Below, in pieces: positions 60,790-64,000 of a stretch of 64,000 bases of DNA. The notes under the pieces are model-generated. The model ran no database searches, was not told the DNA's origin, and worked only from the letters and a program-made list of their open reading frames with translations. This DNA is from Hoeflea sp. IMCC20628. GTDB lineage: Bacteria > Pseudomonadota > Alphaproteobacteria > Rhizobiales > Rhizobiaceae. Made by a program: the position numbers and the translations under genes. Location of the stretch: NCBI RefSeq assembly GCF_001011155.1, contig NZ_CP011479.1, positions 3,366,501 to 3,430,500 of the forward strand. Reading direction: 5' to 3'. Positions within the stretch are counted from its first letter, which is position 1. Each line of letters begins with the position of its first letter.

Positions 60790-61797
60790 TCAGACGGCGA
60801 CCGCAATCACGCCGACGCAGTCTCCCGGCTTGACCAGACCCGGCACATGGCGCGCTGTCAGGATTCCGCTCATCTTGGCGTGGATTTCGCGGGGTGTCGC
60901 ACCGGTCCGGGACACCGGATAGATCCGCGCGATCGCCGATCCCATGGTCACCGGATCGCCAAGATTGACGAGCAATTCGATCAGCCCGCCATCTTCGGCA
61001 AAACTGAAGCAATCGCCATCAGGCATGTCGAGCCATTGCGTTGGTTGCGGCTCGACCGTTCCAGCCAGGATCCCGGCTGCTTTGAGCACGTTGGAAACCC
61101 CGCGCTTGGCGATCATCACACTGGTGGCGGTTGCTGTTCCGGCACCGCCGATCTCGGTGGTAATGAAGGTCTTGCCCATTTCCTCGGCGGCGGTGTCGTA
61201 CATGCCGATGGCATCAATCTCCAGCATTCTCATCGAGAACGGCGCGCCGAAGGCCTCGACGAGTTCAAAGGATTGCGCCTCCTGGATCTTGTCAGCGAGA
61301 ATATGCGCTGCACAAAACGGCAGGAAGTCGAGGGTTTTGCCGCCGGAATGGAAGTCCAGCACAATATCGGCATTGGGAAGCAGGACACGCTGGAAATAAT
61401 CGGCAATCTTCTCCGTTGCCGTTCCATCCGGCCTGCCGGGAAAACAGCGGTTCATGTTGCCCTTGTCAATCGGCGAGGTCCGCGTGCCGGCCGCAAAGGC
61501 CGGATAGTTCATCGCCGGAACGATGATCACCCGGCCGCTGACATCCTCCGCCTTGAGCGAGCGCGCCAGATCGAAAAGCGCGATCGGCCCCTCATATTCA
61601 TCGCCGTGATTGCCGCCGGTGAGCAGCGCCGTCGGCCCGGTGCCATTCTTGATGACAGTCAGCGGCACCATGACCGACCCCCAGGCGGAATCGTCACGGC
61701 TGAAAGGCAGCCGCAGAAAACCGTGCTGGACGCCCTCCTCCAGCAGGTTGACGGTCGGCGAAACAGGCGACGGGCGCAGGGTCGGCAACAGGTCCAT
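60790..61797 (-). CDS. doeB: N-alpha-acetyl-L-2,4-diaminobutyrate deacetylase DoeB
   Basis: 335 residues of the succinylglutamate desuccinylase/aspartoacylase (AstE/AspA) family. Zinc ligands are in LLTGGNHGDEYEGP (His, Glu) and DFHSGGKTL (His), and catalytic Glu is in FITTEIGGAG. Immediately downstream of doeA with 4 bases between, it follows the order of ectoine-degradation operons. It hydrolyses N-alpha-acetyl-2,4-diaminobutyrate, produced by DoeA from ectoine, to 2,4-diaminobutyrate and acetate. The whole operon lets the cell use this osmolyte as carbon and nitrogen. Confidence 0.92.
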   Translation of the reverse strand: MDLLPTLRPSPVSPTVNLLEEGVQHGFLRLPFSRDDSAWGSVMVPLTVIKNGTGPTALLTGGNHGDEYEGPIALFDLARSLKAEDVSGRVIIVPAMNYPAFAAGTRTSPIDKGNMNRCFPGRPDGTATEKIADYFQRVLLPNADIVLDFHSGGKTLDFLPFCAAHILADKIQEAQSFELVEAFGAPFSMRMLEIDAIGMYDTAAEEMGKTFITTEIGGAGTATATSVMIAKRGVSNVLKAAGILAGTVEPQPTQWLDMPDGDCFSFAEDGGLIELLVNLGDPVTMGSAIARIYPVSRTGATPREIHAKMSGILTARHVPGLVKPGDCVGVIAVAV

Positions 61798-61801
61798 GGC
61801 T

Positions 61802-62995
61802 TTAATCCTTCACGACAAGCTTGCGCGGTACATTGGCAAGGCACTCGACGCCGGTTTTGGTAATGAGAATGCTTTCGGTGACCTCGAAGCCCATGTCTTC
61901 TAGCCACAGACCAGTCATGAAATGGAAGGTCATTCCGGGTTCAAGCACAGTCTTGTCACCGGGCCGCAGGCTCATGGTGCGTTCGCCCCAGTCCGGTGGA
62001 TAGGACAGGCCGATCGGATAGCCGGTGCGGTTGTCCTTGACGATGCCGTGTTTCTTCAACACCGCGAAAAACGCGTTGGCGATGTCCTCGCAGGTGTTGC
62101 CGGGCCTGGCGACGGCGAGCCCCGCATCCATACCCTCGGCCGTCGCCTTTTCGGCATCAAGAAAGGCCTGGGTTGGTTTGCCAAGGAAGACAGTGCGCGA
62201 CAGCGGTACGTGATAGCGATTGTAGCAGCCGGCGATCTCGAAAAAGGTCCCCTCGCCCTTTTTCATCGGTCTGTCATCCCAGGTGAGATGCGGCGCGGAC
62301 GCCTCAACGCCCGAGGGCAGCAGCGGCACGATCGCCGGATAATCACCGCCGATCCGCCCGTCGGGACCATCGACACCGCGTATGCCGGCGTCATAGATTT
62401 CCGCCACCAGATCGCATTTGCGCATGCCGACCTCGATCTTGTCGAAGATACGCGCATGCATCGCCTCGACGATGCGGGCGGCGTTGCGCATATATTTGAT
62501 TTCGGTCTCGCTCTTGACCGCCCGCTGCCAGTTGACCAGCGCAGTCGCGTCGACGAAGCGGGCGTTGGGCAGGTGCTTGACCAGCGACGCAAAAGCGGCT
62601 GCCGAAAACCAGTAATTGTCCATCTCGACGCCGATGGTCAGCTTGCCAAAGCCCTTATCGGCCAGAATGCCCGAGAGATAATCCATCGGGTGCCGCTCGG
62701 TCGATTGCACATAGTGATCCGGATAGCCCATGATGTTGCTGTGCTTTAGATAGGCGGTCAGCTTGGCGCCATTGCCGTCCTGGCCGCGGCCAAACCAGAT
62801 CGGCTCGCCGGTGGGCGGCACAATCACTGCCTGATGCACATAGAACGACCAGCCGTCATAGCCGGTGAGCCAGTTCATGTTGGATGGATCGCTGACGATC
62901 AGCAGATCAATCCCCTTGGCTTCCATTGACCGGCGGGTCTTGGCGAGCCGCGCTTCGTACTCGGCAAGTGAAAACTTGAGGCTGGGTTGTGTCAT
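61802..62995 (-). CDS. doeA: Ectoine hydrolase DoeA (M24 peptidase fold)
   Basis: 397 residues. Creatinase-like N-domain (about 1-160; LIVSDPSNMNWLTGYDGWSFYVHQ) and an M24 pita-bread catalytic domain (about 165-390) with RNAARIVEAMHARI, ISLSRTVFLGKP and late MTFHFMTGLWLEDMGFEVTESILI. The usual five metal ligands of M24 peptidases are partly replaced, as in ectoine hydrolases. It opens the ectoine ring to N-alpha-acetyl-2,4-diaminobutyrate. Very strong family match including the GYPIGLSYPPDWGERT loop. Confidence 0.93.
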   Translation of the reverse strand: MTQPSLKFSLAEYEARLAKTRRSMEAKGIDLLIVSDPSNMNWLTGYDGWSFYVHQAVIVPPTGEPIWFGRGQDGNGAKLTAYLKHSNIMGYPDHYVQSTERHPMDYLSGILADKGFGKLTIGVEMDNYWFSAAAFASLVKHLPNARFVDATALVNWQRAVKSETEIKYMRNAARIVEAMHARIFDKIEVGMRKCDLVAEIYDAGIRGVDGPDGRIGGDYPAIVPLLPSGVEASAPHLTWDDRPMKKGEGTFFEIAGCYNRYHVPLSRTVFLGKPTQAFLDAEKATAEGMDAGLAVARPGNTCEDIANAFFAVLKKHGIVKDNRTGYPIGLSYPPDWGERTMSLRPGDKTVLEPGMTFHFMTGLWLEDMGFEVTESILITKTGVECLANVPRKLVVKD

Positions 62996-63026
62996 GTCAA
63001 TTCCTCATTTGCCGGTCTTGCCGGGG

Positions 63027-64000
63027 TCAGCTTTCGAAGGTGGTTCCCGCCCCGGCTGCCAGGGCACGGTCATAGGCGAGCGAGGCAATCGCGGTGTCCT
63101 GGATGCCGGTCCCGGTCAGATCCGCGACGGTGATCTGTCCAGCGTGGGTGCGGCCGGGTTTTTGACCCGCGACCACCTGACCAAGTTCGGCAAATTCGGT
63201 ATTCGCCCCGACCAGCCCGGCCGTAATGGCATGATGGAGTTCCCCCAATCGGCGGGTCTGGTTCAGGCTGTCGGCGATATAGAGCCCGGCCTTGGCGATC
63301 AGCGCTGGTTCGAGTTCATTCTTGTGTTCAGCGTCCGAGCCCATCCCCGTGATGTGTTGGCCCGGCTCGAGCCAGTCGGCCTTCAGGATCGGCGTTACGG
63401 ATGGCGTCGTCGTCACGATGATGTCGGCGCCGGCGACAGCCGCCTTTGGATCGGCAAAAGCCGTGACGGGAATGCCGAGCTCTGCGGTCAATTCACCCGC
63501 CAGCGCCGTCGCCTTGGCGTCATCGCGCGCCCAGATCCGGGCCTCGCGGATTGGCCGCACCAGCATCACGGCCTTGAGCTGGAGCCGGGATTGCATGCCG
63601 GCGCCGAAGATCGCGGCAATGGCCGAATCCGGACGCGACAGGTGTTTTGCCGCCACCGCTCCGGCTGCAGCCGTTCGCACATCGGTGAGATAGCCATTGT
63701 CGAGCAGCAGCGCCTGAACCTGGCCGGTGCGGCTCGACAACAACACCATCATGCCGCTGGTGCTGGGCAGGCCAATCTTCGGATTGTCGAAAAAGCCCGG
63801 ACTGATCTTGATGGCAAAGTCTTCAATGCCTGGCACATAGGCGGCTTTCACATCGACCTCTCCACGGTATTCCGGAATATCGAGCCGAAGGATCGGCGGC
63901 ATCACCACGGCCTTTGTGGCCAGCGCATGAAACGCATTTTCCACGCAAGCGACCGCGTCTGCGTCGAGAGACACGAGTGATTTGAGATCTCTCTCGGTCA
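63027..64000 (-). CDS. eutC: Ectoine utilization protein EutC (ornithine cyclodeaminase/mu-crystallin family), 5' end outside window
   Basis: The frame is open to the right edge, where TG-ACC-GAG could be the last two bases of an ATG one base outside. Visible are the NAD Rossmann motif AAIFGAGMQSRLQLKAV, the substrate-binding MPPILRLDIPEYRGEVDVK, GGF-like PGFFDNPKIGLPST and the ending ADLTGTGIQDTAIAS. EutC is conserved in ectoine-use operons, supposedly as a cyclodeaminase or iminoacid reductase of the pathway. It is separated from doeA by 31 bases. Confidence 0.9.
   Translation of the reverse strand, partial: TERDLKSLVSLDADAVACVENAFHALATKAVVMPPILRLDIPEYRGEVDVKAAYVPGIEDFAIKISPGFFDNPKIGLPSTSGMMVLLSSRTGQVQALLLDNGYLTDVRTAAAGAVAAKHLSRPDSAIAAIFGAGMQSRLQLKAVMLVRPIREARIWARDDAKATALAGELTAELGIPVTAFADPKAAVAGADIIVTTTPSVTPILKADWLEPGQHITGMGSDAEHKNELEPALIAKAGLYIADSLNQTRRLGELHHAITAGLVGANTEFAELGQVVAGQKPGRTHAGQITVADLTGTGIQDTAIASLAYDRALAAGAGTTFES

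Overview
The window looks like a chromosomal segment of an alphaproteobacterium, most likely a marine or salt-tolerant member of the Rhizobiales (Hoeflea-like at best; the genus is a guess). The grounds are the moderately high G+C with A/T-rich promoters, many TRAP and ABC uptake systems with FadR/RpiR regulators, a short palindromic repeat pair of the kind common between rhizobial genes, a ribH2-type lumazine synthase under an FMN riboswitch, a clade I nos operon, and ectoine-degradation genes. No rRNA, tRNA, CRISPR or phage genes were seen.

Region 1 (1-32304) is catabolic and transport-rich. It starts with the end of an MlrC-like gene, an RpiR regulator and a decayed class III aminotransferase. 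It then carries an acyl-CoA (oxalyl-CoA-like) ligase with a two-permease ABC importer, a FadR-type regulator facing a fumarylpyruvate-hydrolase-like gene, an HMGL-like lyase, and a second GntR regulator. After an IS630-type element come an intradiol dioxygenase, a DctPQM TRAP transporter, OsmC and nitroreductase proteins, a TSUP exporter, a cupin and a TAXI TRAP transporter. An extradiol (VOC) dioxygenase, a second FAH hydrolase, a glutathione transferase, an MFS exporter and an iron-type ABC importer complete it. Together this reads as uptake and ring cleavage of an unidentified aromatic acid or several. A 12-base motif, AATATCGATTTT, recurs in three of its control regions.

Region 2 (about 33760-47370) is the most striking part: a compact, nearly all-overlapping type II (aromatic) polyketide synthase cluster. 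Its order is ActIII-like ketoreductase, phosphopantetheinyl transferase, PF04199-type cyclase, HemN-like radical SAM enzyme, SRPBCC protein, EVE-domain protein, KS-alpha, chain-length factor, ACP, CoA ligase, triple-SRPBCC aromatase/cyclase, and alpha/beta hydrolase. A LuxR regulator and a second small SRPBCC protein follow. Without the three inserted genes, the order equals that of the Photorhabdus anthraquinone (ant) cluster. The promoter and first codons of the ketoreductase are repeated, degenerate, just before the luxR gene, which suggests co-regulation.

Region 3 (47555-50747) holds a uronate-dehydrogenase-like gene, an FAD oxidoreductase and riboswitch-controlled ribH. Region 4 (50849-60698, mostly minus strand) is a complete nosRZDFYLX operon for nitrous oxide reduction, next to a Crp/Fnr-type regulator gene and a matching palindromic box. 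Region 5 (60790-64000) is the ectoine-degradation set doeB, doeA and the start of eutC, which runs off the window.
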